A stretch of DNA of 64,000 nucleotides from Laspinema palackyanum D2c (GCF_025370875.1 NZ_JAMXFD010000025.1:1-64000), one strand, 5' to 3'; positions 37,457 through 47,397 are shown, counted from the first letter of the stretch. Notes: generated by a model not told the origin, from the sequence alone. A program made the numbers and translations.

Positions 37457-40400
37457 ATGCCTTTAGACGGTGCATATACCAACACCCAAGAAACTTTTGG
37501 AATCGATCCGCTGTTGAAAGGACTCGAAAAAGACCCGCTGTCCATGCCTCCAAGTAGCGGTGGGTATGAACCGGAAGACAAATTACCCCAAAATAGTGGT
37601 TTTGATAAGGACTTAGTTTCCAATCCAAACTTGTATTCAACGGGGATTAAATCGGATGAGCTTGGAACTTCTACGACTTCCATTTCGAGTGGAAAAGTAG
37701 AAGCATCAACCGTTGAGTCTGATGTAGATCCACTGACAAAAGAACCCCTTAAGGAAGAGGCAAATCCACTACCGGATGAAACAGATCCATTGGTTAATCC
37801 CCGTCCAAGTGCAGCAGTAGAGGAGGAAGTCCCATCAGAAACTACTGTGGATAGCGAGGGTGTGGATGAGGAGAATGATAGTAGCGTAGACGAACCCGTT
37901 GACGGTGATACTGATCGGGAAACCACTTCGTCGGTAGAATCCGATGATGAGAATGGGGTGACGGACGAGGGGGATGAGATTGCTGATAATGATTCCCTTT
38001 CCGTGACGAGTGAAACGGATGAGGCAACCGAGGAGGAGGCAGAAGTTACAACGGATGATACTGCCCATTCGACTGATGCCACAGTGACAGAAGAGACGGA
38101 TGAGATTCTCGGTGATGATTCCTTTTCCGAGACCACGGGTGAGTCAGATATAGAGGTGGGTGACAATACTGCCTCAGTAACGGGTGAAATGGACGAGGAT
38201 GCAGAAGTTGCAAGCGATGATGCTGGCGATTCCCAAACCGAGGCAGATGAAATAACGGCAACCGATGAAACAGTTTCTGATCGCGTGGGGGAAGAAGAAA
38301 CTACCGCTGAAGATGTGGATGACGAGGAAAGCGATCGCACGGAAAATGACATCACTCAAGACCCTGATGAAGAAACCTCTTCTGAGTTAACCTCTACCGA
38401 CGATACTGCCGGTGAAAATAATACTGTGGGAGAGACAGCAGAAATTGCTGACAGCGGCGATGAAGAAATTGAGACAGATGTAACCGGCGAAACGGAAGAC
38501 AACGCTGCTGACGATGCTACTGCCACAGATGATGCAGCGGAAGATAGCGCAGATGTCGTTCTGGATGAAGCGATCGCCACTCCTAAAATTAACTTCGACA
38601 TTGGTATCTTCAAAGTAGATGCAAGGGGTGAGGTTAGTATCGACTTCCTGTTTGATGGTGGTGCGTTTAGATCTCAAGTGGCGATCGTCAGTTTATCCGG
38701 AATGGAGGGATTAGATCCGAACTCCGTTGAATTTATCCGAGAAGCGGCAACTCGCGCTGCCAGCAAGAGCGAACTCGGACATATTGTTATTAATGATATC
38801 AGTGAAGGTGCCAAATTTACGGGTCGCTTGGGTGAAGGCAACTATAATTTCGGCACATACGAAGGCGTAAAAACCTTTATGATGCGTCCGGGGGATGAGT
38901 TTTTCCTGATGTTGGTGCCAAATGGGATGGTGCAGCAGGTGATAGATAATCCTACTGCTTCTGGTGGTATTCGTCCGTTATTTTCTGTTGCCACCGCTAA
39001 CCCGGATGATGCGTATCATGCGGGACAAATTGCCGATTTGACTGGGGATGGGAGTGCTTTTGCCTGGGAAGATTTGCGCTTTGATCGCGGTACGGATAAA
39101 GATTACAACGATATCGTTTTACAAATACGAGGTGCCAAAGGTAAAGCCGCATTAATGGATGACGTGGTTGCGGAGGGTAAAGACTGGCGCAACACCGACA
39201 TGGGACAGGCGTTGATCGAGTATGTGAAAGCGTACATCACGCCAGATGCACCAGATTTTGATAGTGCGATATCGGATTTGATTGGCGAACTGGAAGATTT
39301 GACTGCCGGTGAGGAAACGGATATCGAAACTGATTCTGGAGAAGAGGCGATCTCTAATGAGGAGATTGAAGATGCCATCGCTGACGGCAACAATCCTGAA
39401 ACAGAAGAAACCGTAGATGAGATTGCCGATTCTAAAGTAGAAGATGCGATCGCCTCCGATGAGATTGAAGATACGATCGCCTCTGATGTTGTTGGTGATG
39501 AAGTAGAAGACGCGATCGCCTCCAATGATACCGTTGCTGAGGAAATCAACAATTCCAGCGCCTCGGATGATACTGTTGCCGATGATACTTCCGACACCCA
39601 TCCTAATGAAACCGTAAATGAAGTTTCCGACACCGACACCGCGATCGCACCGGAAACCGAGGAAGTCGTTACCGATTCCCCTGAAGATTCATCCTCTGAA
39701 TTAGTCGAATCGTCAGTGGAGGAAACTGATGCCACAACCGAAGTACCATCAGTAACAGCAGACCTCATTATTGATGAATCTGAAAGCATTGAGGAGTCCA
39801 CAGAAAAAGACGATTCAGAAATCAACACTTTGGTTGAAGAAGTCGAAACCGAAGTCGAATCGTCAACCGAGACTAGCGAAACGACGGAATCCAGCCCTCA
39901 ACCTGTCGCTACCGACTCTGCCGATAATTCCGAAACTGAAATTTTACCTGCTACTCCCGAAGTAGTTTCTAGCGACAATTCTGCAACACATGACACAGAA
40001 GTTGTAGAAACTACTTCCGAAACTGCCAGCGAGACGCCGGTTGTTAAAATTACTCCTGCTGATGTGGAGTCACAGAGTGGTAATTCAGATTTTGTTGCTA
40101 CGAATGAGGAGGCGATCGCAACTGGTTCTCAAACAGCAGATAATTCTGCTGAAAATTCAGATAATACTGATGCAATTACTCCCATCACACAACTTGTTAA
40201 TCCTGTCAATAGTCAACTCATTTCTCGGTTAGAAACCCTAACCCAAACGCTGAAAAAACAAGGAACGGATGCATTGGTTTCGGGTGTAACTTCAGTAACT
40301 CCGGCGCTTGTGGAACGGCTGGAAACGCTCACGGAAAGCTTGAAAAACCAGAACAATTCTCAGTCAGTGAGTACCAATACGACTGCATTGGTGTCGCGAC

Positions 40401-43400
40401 TGGAAGAAATGGTCGTGCGATCGCTACCGCCTGCGATCGTTGCACCCGTGAAGGTACAGGTGGAACCTCCGAAAAAAAATCAACCCTTAGTCGGCGTTAT
40501 CGATACCGAATTTAGTCCCGATAATCCCGATATCGATTACTCGCGGATTACCTGGGGAGAAGATCACGTTGATGGCGATAGCGACCCAACCTTAAACGCG
40601 GATGAAGGTAACCAACACGGCACGCACACTTTAGGAATCATTGCTGCCACACAAAACAACGGAATTGGTATTGATGGCATCAATAATACTGCACCAATTT
40701 GGGCAGGACGGGCGATCGGTTCTGGGAAATGGGCAGAATCATTAGTTGAGTTTGTAAATGCAGCACGGGAGTCCGGACAACCCAACGCAGTCGTTAACCT
40801 CAGCTTAGATCTGACTCAAACTAACCCTGATGGTAGCGTCACCACTCGTTATGAATTCACGCCACAAGAACGGGCCGCGATCGAATATGCGCGTCAGCAT
40901 AACGTGATGATAGTTGTCGCGGCAGGAAATGATGGCGGAGTCATGTCGGCTTTGGGTCAATCTTCCCAGGAGTTTGACAATATTATTACCGTCGGTGCAG
41001 CAGAACGAATTAACGACGAAATTGCCTTATCCAAAGCCTATGATCGCAGTGGATATTCCAGCTACGGACGCGGTTTGGATATCATGGCTCCCGGCGGAAC
41101 CCCTGACTTTCCCCAACTTTCCACCAGTGGCGATGGCGTTGGCACGATGGCAGGAACATCCGTTGCCACCGCCAAAGTAACGGGGGCAATTTCTCAAGTT
41201 TGGGCAGCCAATCCCAGCCTCAGCTATCGGCAAGTCATTGAGATTATCAAGGATACTGCCACTGATTTGAAAGACCCGAATTGGGATAGCGAAACGGGTA
41301 CGGGGTTGCTGAATATGACAGCAGCAGTGATGTTAGCCAAAGCAACTACCGGAGAAGAATATGATGTATTACCGACACTAATTCCCGACAGTTGGAGTGG
41401 CGAAGGAAAGGTAACCCCTGGGGAACGTGCCAGCCAGACAATGGAAAACTTCCGATTGCGAGTTTGGCCCTCAGATGGCGTAAACCTGCGGAATAGTCCG
41501 AACTTCAGCGATCGGAGCCCCTATTCTCTTCCCCAGAATACTTGGCTTGACTTTGATGCTTGGACTTGGGGCAGTGTAAATATCGATCCAGTCAGCGGTG
41601 AACAGGATGCGTTGTACTACCGGACTTGGTACAACGGGAACACCTATTGGGTTCCCAGTATTTGGATTGATGGTTATCCGCCGAGTCGTCCCTCACTATT
41701 GCCACCCGCACAGCCACAGTCACAGCCAAACTTAAACAATACAGTGGGTTACGATGGCTCTTCAACCCATCAGACCTATATCAACACATTTAAGCGTAAC
41801 GGTGCTTCCTCAGCTTTAGGTTCGCCCACGAATAACGTCCACCCTTGGGGTAACGGCTACATTCAAGACTTTGCTGGTGGATCTGAAAGTCTTGGGGGGA
41901 TTATGAAATCGAACGCCAACGATAATTCCTACTGGGTTGGCAGCGATTTTTGGAATCAGTTCCTAGACGTAGCCGGTGCCGATGGAATTCTCGGTTATCC
42001 CACATCTGACCGTTATTCCACCAATGGCGGTGAGCGTCAAAACTTCCAAGGCGGTGCAATTATCAAGTCATCGAATGGGATTTTCCCATTATTTGGCGGG
42101 ATTGGTGGTTACTATCTTGGCACTGAAGGTGGGGAGAGCGGACGATTAGGTTTTCCTACCAGTGGCGAAATCGGCATTGGCAACGGAGTTATCGTTCAGA
42201 ACTTTGAAAATGGCCGCATTGTCTACGGGGATGGTCCAACTCGGACTGAGATTAATAGTCAACCACAACCCCAGCCACAACCCCAGCCACAACCACAACC
42301 TTCTGGTCGTCCTTATATTATTCAGTCTGAAGATACACTCTCAGCGATCGCCCTGCGAGAACTGGGCGATGCTAACCGTTGGCGGGAAATTAAAAAAGCT
42401 GATGGTAGCACCTTTACCGAAACCGAGGCGCTCTATCTCCAAATTGGGCAAGTCGTCTACCTTCCAGAAGGTAGCACGCAACCGCAACCGCAACCACAAC
42501 CGCAACCACAACCACAACCCCAGCCTCAACCCCAACCACAGCCTCAAGTTCCGATTAACTCCTCTTCCGATAACTATCGTGAGGGGTCAGTCAACCCCTT
42601 TGCCTACCATTACCAAGGTCAATGTACTTGGTTTGCCTATGGTCGGATGTTAGAAACTGGGTTGCTACCTGCTGGGGCTAAGACGAACGGCTTGTTCCTG
42701 GGTCATGCTTATGAGTGGGAGCAAGATGCGATCAATGTAGGTCTGCCCGTGACCTCCACGCCCACTGCTGGAGCGCGAGGGCTGGTGGTTTGGCCTCCTG
42801 GCGTTCAAGATGGTCATCCACAATACGGCCACGTCGCTTTCTTAGAAGAAGTTTACCCCGATGGTCGAATTCGGATTTCTGAGTCGAACTGGGCGGGTCA
42901 GGGTATTGGCGATCGTATTTTGACCCCCGCACAATACAATGGTTTGCGCTTTGTGCAACTGGAAAATGCCCTGGCTGATTTCAGTAATTATGCGCCTCCA
43001 GGACAACCGGGGCAAAGTCGGCAATATGTAGTCAAGTTAGATGACACCCTGTGGGAAATTGCCCAACGAGAACTCCGCGATGGCAATCGCTGGCGAGAGA
43101 TTATGAAAACTCCCACTGGCGGAACATTTAGCGAAGCTGAAGCCCAACAGATTTATCCCGGAATGTCGGTGTATCTGCCAGTGAGCTATGAACCTGGGAC
43201 GGGTAATCCGGTGACACCCACTCCAGCACCCGGAACACCTGCCAATACAGTGAGCGAAGCAGGTTTGAGGTTTATTGCCCAACATGAAGGACTCCGACTA
43301 AATCTGTACAACGACCCTGCCGGTCACTGCACGATTGGAGTTGGTCATTTGGTACACTACGGCAATTGTAATGGCAGCGAACCCGCAGAGTTTCGCGCTG

Positions 43401-45247
43401 GCCTCAGCGAAGAGCGTGCCTATGAATTGCTCCGCTCTGATGTGAATGTAGCGGTGCAGGCTGTGAAAAGCTTGGTTAAAGTACCGCTAAACCAGCAACA
43501 GTTTGACGCCCTGGTGAGTTTTACATTCAACCTGGGTGCAGGAAATCTCCAACAATCTGCGTTATTAGAACGACTCAATGCGGGCGAGTACAGTGCAGTG
43601 CCCTATGAACTGAGCCGGTGGGTGTATGGTGGCGGCGTTAAGTTGCCAGGTTTGGTGCGACGTCGGAATGAGGAGGGCATCCTCTTCCGAGATGGAATTT
43701 ATACGGGAGTTGCTAATCCGCCTGCAACTGTAACCCCTCCTCCGAGTTCCACACCAAGTTCAACTAGCAATATTAAGTGGGCGAATTTCGAGGGCACTGT
43801 AGGGCCATCTATCGGCGTGAATTTGCGGCATAGTCCTCGGTTTAGTGATCGCAGTCAGTGGAGTGAACCCAATGGCCAACTTTTAGAATTTGATGCTTGG
43901 ACATACGGCGAAGTTGACACCGATATGTGGACAGGACAAGCAGACAATCGCTGGTTCAAGATTAAGGGGAAAGACTTGTGGGTTCCGAGTGCTTATATTT
44001 GGGGTAATCCGCCGAATTCTGACATGAATACTGGAGATAATTCACATGGTGATATTGTTATTACCCCAGACCCTGATTATAATTCTCCAGAAGATCCCGT
44101 GATACCTGTTCCAACATTATCAATTTCCTATGTCGGTAATGCTGAAGATGGTTCTTCTGTCGTGTTTCGCAACCAATCTATTGAGGTATCTGGAACTTCT
44201 AGTACACCAAAACTAGAGTTTTATATCGGGAATCAGAAAATTGGTGGGACTTTAGATTACTTCACTGATGGTAGCTTTAAGGCAAAACTCAATCTTACTG
44301 ATAATATGCAGCTAGGTTACTATTCTGTTGATGTATCTGTCGAGCAATCATCTGGCGTGACCACTAAAGTTAATAGTGGCTTTTCTATCAACTTGGTTGA
44401 GAATGACTGGAATAAGCACTATATAGGCCAAACAACTGGAGGAGATAACCGCTATATCATTTTTGAGCGTACCAATAGCCCCGGCTACATTGAAAATCAG
44501 AACACTTGGGTTGTTATACATGGGTGGGATGGTGAAGCTGGACAGTTCAAAAACCTAGCCAGTGCTATTGAGGAATACGATGGATATCAGGTTGGAGATC
44601 AAGTTCTTACCCTAGACTGGGATGCAGCCAGGACGAGTGGTGACAATAAATTGAAGGGGTTTGTGGATAACCTCCATGATGCCTCAAGTTGGATTGAGAC
44701 AGTTGCTAAATTTACTGCGAACACTCTTAAATCTTGGGGAATCTCAGGGAGCAACTTAAATCTGGTGGGACACAGCCTTGGAGCCTATGTTTCTTATGAA
44801 ATTTCTGAGGAACTTGGAGGTATAAGTAAATTGGTTGCATTGGCTCCTGCTTCAACAACTACTGGAGGATATCCAAACCGCCCAAATGTGGATTTTAGTA
44901 AATATTCTCAGTGGTCTTGGGGATTTTATCACAATTCAACAACTGATAATGCAGAGCAGGCTAAGACAGCTCATGAGTCCTTTAAGGTAGATTTCGATTT
45001 TGCCAATGTCAATGAAGGACATGGAGCTATCAAAAATCTTTGGGAAAATATGCTGAAAAACAAGAATGGATCGGTAAGTCAATACTTTGGGCTTGACGAC
45101 ATAAATTCTAATGGTAAATTTTGGTATATAGATACTCCAGGTATGGGTTCTGACTGGGAAGCCAAAATTGAATCAATAGATACCAAGGGTTTGGGATCTA
45201 AAGATTCCCACTGGGTTCCGGCTGAAGGTGGATTAAAAGAAATGTAA
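37457..45247 (+). CDS. Giant exoprotein 3: DUF4114, subtilase, LGFP, LysM, CHAP, GH24 lysozyme and lipase-like domain
   Basis: 2596 residues; AGAGGA lies 9 nt before the ATG. Order: acidic Asp/Glu/Thr arm (1-370); DUF4114 (about 376-575); second acidic region; subtilase with D1016, H1054 (HGTH) and S1235 (GTSVA), though Asp sits in IDTEF rather than the usual IDTGF; SH3-like (about 1334-1405); LGFP repeats (about 1428-1588). Two Pro-Gln linkers flank a LysM (about 1618-1672). A CHAP amidase/endopeptidase (C1723, H1792) and a second LysM (about 1855-1910) follow. The T4-type GH24 lysozyme has E1944, D1953 and T1959, the exact spacing of E11/D20/T26 in T4 lysozyme. SH3, an Ig-like domain and an alpha/beta hydrolase (S2440 in GHSLGA, VIHGWDG before it) end the protein. 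It combines several peptidoglycan-cutting activities with a lipase-like tip. No Sec signal is visible. Confidence 0.88.
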   Translation: MPLDGAYTNTQETFGIDPLLKGLEKDPLSMPPSSGGYEPEDKLPQNSGFDKDLVSNPNLYSTGIKSDELGTSTTSISSGKVEASTVESDVDPLTKEPLKEEANPLPDETDPLVNPRPSAAVEEEVPSETTVDSEGVDEENDSSVDEPVDGDTDRETTSSVESDDENGVTDEGDEIADNDSLSVTSETDEATEEEAEVTTDDTAHSTDATVTEETDEILGDDSFSETTGESDIEVGDNTASVTGEMDEDAEVASDDAGDSQTEADEITATDETVSDRVGEEETTAEDVDDEESDRTENDITQDPDEETSSELTSTDDTAGENNTVGETAEIADSGDEEIETDVTGETEDNAADDATATDDAAEDSADVVLDEAIATPKINFDIGIFKVDARGEVSIDFLFDGGAFRSQVAIVSLSGMEGLDPNSVEFIREAATRAASKSELGHIVINDISEGAKFTGRLGEGNYNFGTYEGVKTFMMRPGDEFFLMLVPNGMVQQVIDNPTASGGIRPLFSVATANPDDAYHAGQIADLTGDGSAFAWEDLRFDRGTDKDYNDIVLQIRGAKGKAALMDDVVAEGKDWRNTDMGQALIEYVKAYITPDAPDFDSAISDLIGELEDLTAGEETDIETDSGEEAISNEEIEDAIADGNNPETEETVDEIADSKVEDAIASDEIEDTIASDVVGDEVEDAIASNDTVAEEINNSSASDDTVADDTSDTHPNETVNEVSDTDTAIAPETEEVVTDSPEDSSSELVESSVEETDATTEVPSVTADLIIDESESIEESTEKDDSEINTLVEEVETEVESSTETSETTESSPQPVATDSADNSETEILPATPEVVSSDNSATHDTEVVETTSETASETPVVKITPADVESQSGNSDFVATNEEAIATGSQTADNSAENSDNTDAITPITQLVNPVNSQLISRLETLTQTLKKQGTDALVSGVTSVTPALVERLETLTESLKNQNNSQSVSTNTTALVSRLEEMVVRSLPPAIVAPVKVQVEPPKKNQPLVGVIDTEFSPDNPDIDYSRITWGEDHVDGDSDPTLNADEGNQHGTHTLGIIAATQNNGIGIDGINNTAPIWAGRAIGSGKWAESLVEFVNAARESGQPNAVVNLSLDLTQTNPDGSVTTRYEFTPQERAAIEYARQHNVMIVVAAGNDGGVMSALGQSSQEFDNIITVGAAERINDEIALSKAYDRSGYSSYGRGLDIMAPGGTPDFPQLSTSGDGVGTMAGTSVATAKVTGAISQVWAANPSLSYRQVIEIIKDTATDLKDPNWDSETGTGLLNMTAAVMLAKATTGEEYDVLPTLIPDSWSGEGKVTPGERASQTMENFRLRVWPSDGVNLRNSPNFSDRSPYSLPQNTWLDFDAWTWGSVNIDPVSGEQDALYYRTWYNGNTYWVPSIWIDGYPPSRPSLLPPAQPQSQPNLNNTVGYDGSSTHQTYINTFKRNGASSALGSPTNNVHPWGNGYIQDFAGGSESLGGIMKSNANDNSYWVGSDFWNQFLDVAGADGILGYPTSDRYSTNGGERQNFQGGAIIKSSNGIFPLFGGIGGYYLGTEGGESGRLGFPTSGEIGIGNGVIVQNFENGRIVYGDGPTRTEINSQPQPQPQPQPQPQPSGRPYIIQSEDTLSAIALRELGDANRWREIKKADGSTFTETEALYLQIGQVVYLPEGSTQPQPQPQPQPQPQPQPQPQPQPQVPINSSSDNYREGSVNPFAYHYQGQCTWFAYGRMLETGLLPAGAKTNGLFLGHAYEWEQDAINVGLPVTSTPTAGARGLVVWPPGVQDGHPQYGHVAFLEEVYPDGRIRISESNWAGQGIGDRILTPAQYNGLRFVQLENALADFSNYAPPGQPGQSRQYVVKLDDTLWEIAQRELRDGNRWREIMKTPTGGTFSEAEAQQIYPGMSVYLPVSYEPGTGNPVTPTPAPGTPANTVSEAGLRFIAQHEGLRLNLYNDPAGHCTIGVGHLVHYGNCNGSEPAEFRAGLSEERAYELLRSDVNVAVQAVKSLVKVPLNQQQFDALVSFTFNLGAGNLQQSALLERLNAGEYSAVPYELSRWVYGGGVKLPGLVRRRNEEGILFRDGIYTGVANPPATVTPPPSSTPSSTSNIKWANFEGTVGPSIGVNLRHSPRFSDRSQWSEPNGQLLEFDAWTYGEVDTDMWTGQADNRWFKIKGKDLWVPSAYIWGNPPNSDMNTGDNSHGDIVITPDPDYNSPEDPVIPVPTLSISYVGNAEDGSSVVFRNQSIEVSGTSSTPKLEFYIGNQKIGGTLDYFTDGSFKAKLNLTDNMQLGYYSVDVSVEQSSGVTTKVNSGFSINLVENDWNKHYIGQTTGGDNRYIIFERTNSPGYIENQNTWVVIHGWDGEAGQFKNLASAIEEYDGYQVGDQVLTLDWDAARTSGDNKLKGFVDNLHDASSWIETVAKFTANTLKSWGISGSNLNLVGHSLGAYVSYEISEELGGISKLVALAPASTTTGGYPNRPNVDFSKYSQWSWGFYHNSTTDNAEQAKTAHESFKVDFDFANVNEGHGAIKNLWENMLKNKNGSVSQYFGLDDINSNGKFWYIDTPGMGSDWEAKIESIDTKGLGSKDSHWVPAEGGLKEM
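42256..42546 (+). repeat. Two Pro-Gln codon-repeat linkers flanking a LysM domain
   Basis: At about 42258-42303 and 42478-42546 the gene is a run of CCA/CAA-type codons giving (PQ)n. They separate the LGFP, LysM and CHAP domains as flexible linkers and are likely to vary in length between strains. Confidence 0.8.
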
Positions 45248-45263
45248 AAAGAGGAGATCCCCC

Positions 45264-45440
45264 TTTGATTTCTTGTTATACAATGAGCGCCTTTTTCCCC
45301 ATAGAGCAATCGCCTTTTTTCCCAGAAATGCGATTGCTTTTTTCCACAGAGGGACCGCTTTTTTATTACAGAAATGGGTTCGCTTTTTCCCAGAAAAAGA
45401 TCGCCTTTTTCCCCACAGAGCAATCTCCTCTCCCAAACCT
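45264..45440. repeat. Degenerate tandem repeats built on GCGATT / CTTTTTTCCC words
   Basis: Five or six imperfect units of about 30-36 bp with alternating GC(A/G)ATCGCC or GCGATTGC and TTTTTTCCC words. They occupy the place where the C-terminal half of the PIN toxin gene should be. Confidence 0.55.
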
Positions 45441-45642
45441 CATTAACCTCAAACATCAGACCAACTCCTTTTCCGCCCTCTGGCAATCGGTATAACCCAT
45501 ACAGAAGCTCATGCCATGTCACCGATGCAATCGCAGATTCTTCCAGGTTTTGTCGAAACCGCACCAAAAAAATATCGCTCGGCTGTAGTTTCATACTTTC
45601 CGAGATGATGTTGGTATCCAGGAGAAATTTCACACTCATCAC
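45430..45642 (-). pseudogene. Truncated VapC-like PIN toxin
   Basis: The first about 68 residues read as a PIN domain (FLLDTNIISE with the first acidic ligand; SVTWHELLYGLYRLP with the second). The frame then runs into the repeat tract and on across the antisense of giant gene 3, losing the C-terminal acidic residues needed for RNase activity. It overlaps the antitoxin stop by an ATGA-type junction, the normal layout for such pairs. Confidence 0.65.
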
Positions 45643-45899
45643 GAGCGAGGTTGTTCGGGAGTTGGGGTGCGATCGCGAACATCGGCAAAGATTTCGTCAC
45701 TATCTAAGTCAATTCCCTCTGAAAGGATTCTGGCACGAAAAGCATCAAAAGCTTCTATTGCTCCCTCAGATTTAGCCGAACTAATTTTGGCGAGCGGTTG
45801 GTCGGCTTGAAAAATCACAAAACTTTCTCCAGCTTGGGCGCGTTGAAGATAGTTCATCAAATTTTGATTAACTTCTTCTAAAGTAATTTTATTCATCAA
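45639..45899 (-). CDS. Phd/YefM-like antitoxin
   Basis: 86 residues with the Phd pattern at the N-terminus (ITLEEVNQNLMNYLQRAQAGESFVIFQADQPLAKI), which forms a DNA-binding dimer, and an acidic toxin-binding tail. It is the upstream gene of a type II toxin-antitoxin pair and overlaps the truncated PIN gene by 4 bp. With the toxin broken it is probably a remnant, although it may still repress its promoter. Confidence 0.75.
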   Translation of the reverse strand: MMNKITLEEVNQNLMNYLQRAQAGESFVIFQADQPLAKISSAKSEGAIEAFDAFRARILSEGIDLDSDEIFADVRDRTPTPEQPRS

Positions 45900-46539
45900 C
45901 TAACCTCCCGACAAAATTCTACGACTGCTTTAGTCCAGTTATATCCTAATTTCAGGCGAAACAACCGCTCGGCAAGACGTTTACCACCCAAAACACTCCA
46001 ACTGCAATTACTTCCTAATCTTTATTCCCCCTATTGTCTGAGAATGACTGCGTTGGTCCTGGGGCCGTAAGTAGGTCCGACAAGCTTTTCAGGCGATCGC
46101 TACAACTCTTTTACCTGACTGCCCTCGGTCCAAAAGTCTTACTCGCTCACCAATTTCAGACTTACTTATAGGCGATCGCGGGCGATGGCACTGAAGCTTG
46201 TTTTTCCGGGGTCAGATAAGGGAGGTTAATTGAGTGGTGATTGATTGAGTGGTGGTTGAGTGGCGATCGCTTTGACGGAGGGAACACCACCCCCAGCTAT
46301 AATAAGGTGCAATCCCTGGTTTAGATTTGCGTTTAAGCACTTTTATCTTGATTCTATAAGGGTTTCATGCGCAACGGGCTGATTTTATCGATTTGCTTTA
46401 AAGCACTACCGACAACTTCATCAAGCGCATCCAGTTCACGTTCAGTCCAGGCTCCAGCAATATTATCGGGTTAGAGCCACCAACTTCACCAACATGACAA
46501 TTTCTCCAGCCGAGCCCCATTCTGCGCGCATAAAAGCTC

Positions 46540-46573
46540 ATTGCTCATAACCGCTCATAACCGCTCATAACCA
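46540..46573 (+). repeat. Tandem decamer repeat GCTCATAACC
   Basis: About four head-to-tail copies of GCTCATAACC or a close variant. No coding context. Confidence 0.6.
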
Positions 46574-47089
46574 TAGAGCTGTCCCGGCTGTCCTGTCCTG
46601 GTGGCCCCCGCTACTCGTTCTGACATTGGCAACCCCTCCTGTCACTCAACCCCCAACCGTTTCATCCATAGTCACTGGTCCATGTTCACCCAATCCATAT
46701 CAGTCTGGAGCCAGTCCATACTCAGTGATGGCGGGTCCATCCACTGCATTCATGGGTCCATACACTGGTCCACTAAGATTCTGGTCCATTAAATCTCTAT
46801 AACAGTATCAAGGGTTTAGTGGACCGGCATAACAACTCCGACCACGGACAGTAAAAAGGTTGATTTCTGAAATGCTTACAGAATAAGGGTTCTGGGATTG
46901 TTTGACTCATAATAATCCCTCTGCCACGTTTAATTAATCCACTTATCACCTGTCCTTGCCGGTCCTGGACAATAGGTAGAGCAAGTCCCAGTCTGATAAT
47001 CAGTCTGAGTACCCTCCTCCCTCTCTATAATCTGAGTATGCCCCTTGTCTGACTCTCTTTTTCCACCAACCTAAACCTGAATCAAAACC

Positions 47090-47130
47090 AGAAACCAGAA
47101 ACAGAAACAGAAACAGAAACAGAAACAGGT
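47090..47130 (+). repeat. Hexanucleotide repeat AGAAAC
   Basis: About six tandem AGAAAC units preceded by one AGAACC-like variant. A simple-sequence tract in non-coding DNA. Confidence 0.65.
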
Positions 47131-47300
47131 TTTCTTGAACAGTTATAGTAGAGTTGGAAAAAGACGGAATGAACACGCACGCCCTCGGAGAAACAGATTA
47201 AACACGATTATGGGAATGTTGGGGAAAAGTAGTTCAAATTTAGTTCAAGATTTTTCAGGTAAGCTAAAAATGCTGATATATCAAGGGTTTAACGCTATGG

Positions 47301-47350
47301 AACCGCTGCTGAAAATCCTCGTGTCACGAGTTCAAGTCTCGTTCCTGGCA
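47301..47350 (+). other. 3' portion of a tRNA (Leu-like), possible attachment-site remnant
   Basis: ACGAG-TTCAAGT-CTCGT (47326-47342) is a perfect T-arm with a canonical loop, followed by TCCTGGCA (47343-47350), which would be the acceptor 3' strand. The matching 5' strand (TGCCAGG) is not found upstream at tRNA distance, so only the 3' end is present. Fragments like this are what integrating elements leave at tRNA genes. The Leu assignment rests on resemblance of the long variable arm and is uncertain. Confidence 0.45.
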
Positions 47351-47355
47351 TCTCA

Positions 47356-47397
47356 AAGCGCTGAAATCCTTACATTGTAAAGGGTTCAGCGCTTTTT
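47356..47397 (+). terminator. Rho-independent terminator after the tRNA-like fragment
   Basis: AAGCGCTGAA pairs with TTCAGCGCTT across a loop that can itself pair, followed directly by TTT. It sits 6 nt after the tRNA-like 3' end, as expected for a tRNA terminator. Confidence 0.7.

Noticed and set aside
37411-38355. Minus-strand open frame, Ser/Val-rich, opposite giant gene 3
   Set aside because: Same effect: antisense of the Asp/Glu/Thr arm.
46601-46792. Plus-strand 63-codon frame, Ser/His/Trp-rich
   Set aside because: Runs through GGTCCAT low-complexity DNA, no Shine-Dalgarno, no family.
47135-47380. Plus-strand 81-codon frame
   Set aside because: Overlaps the tRNA-like fragment and its terminator; no coding signature.
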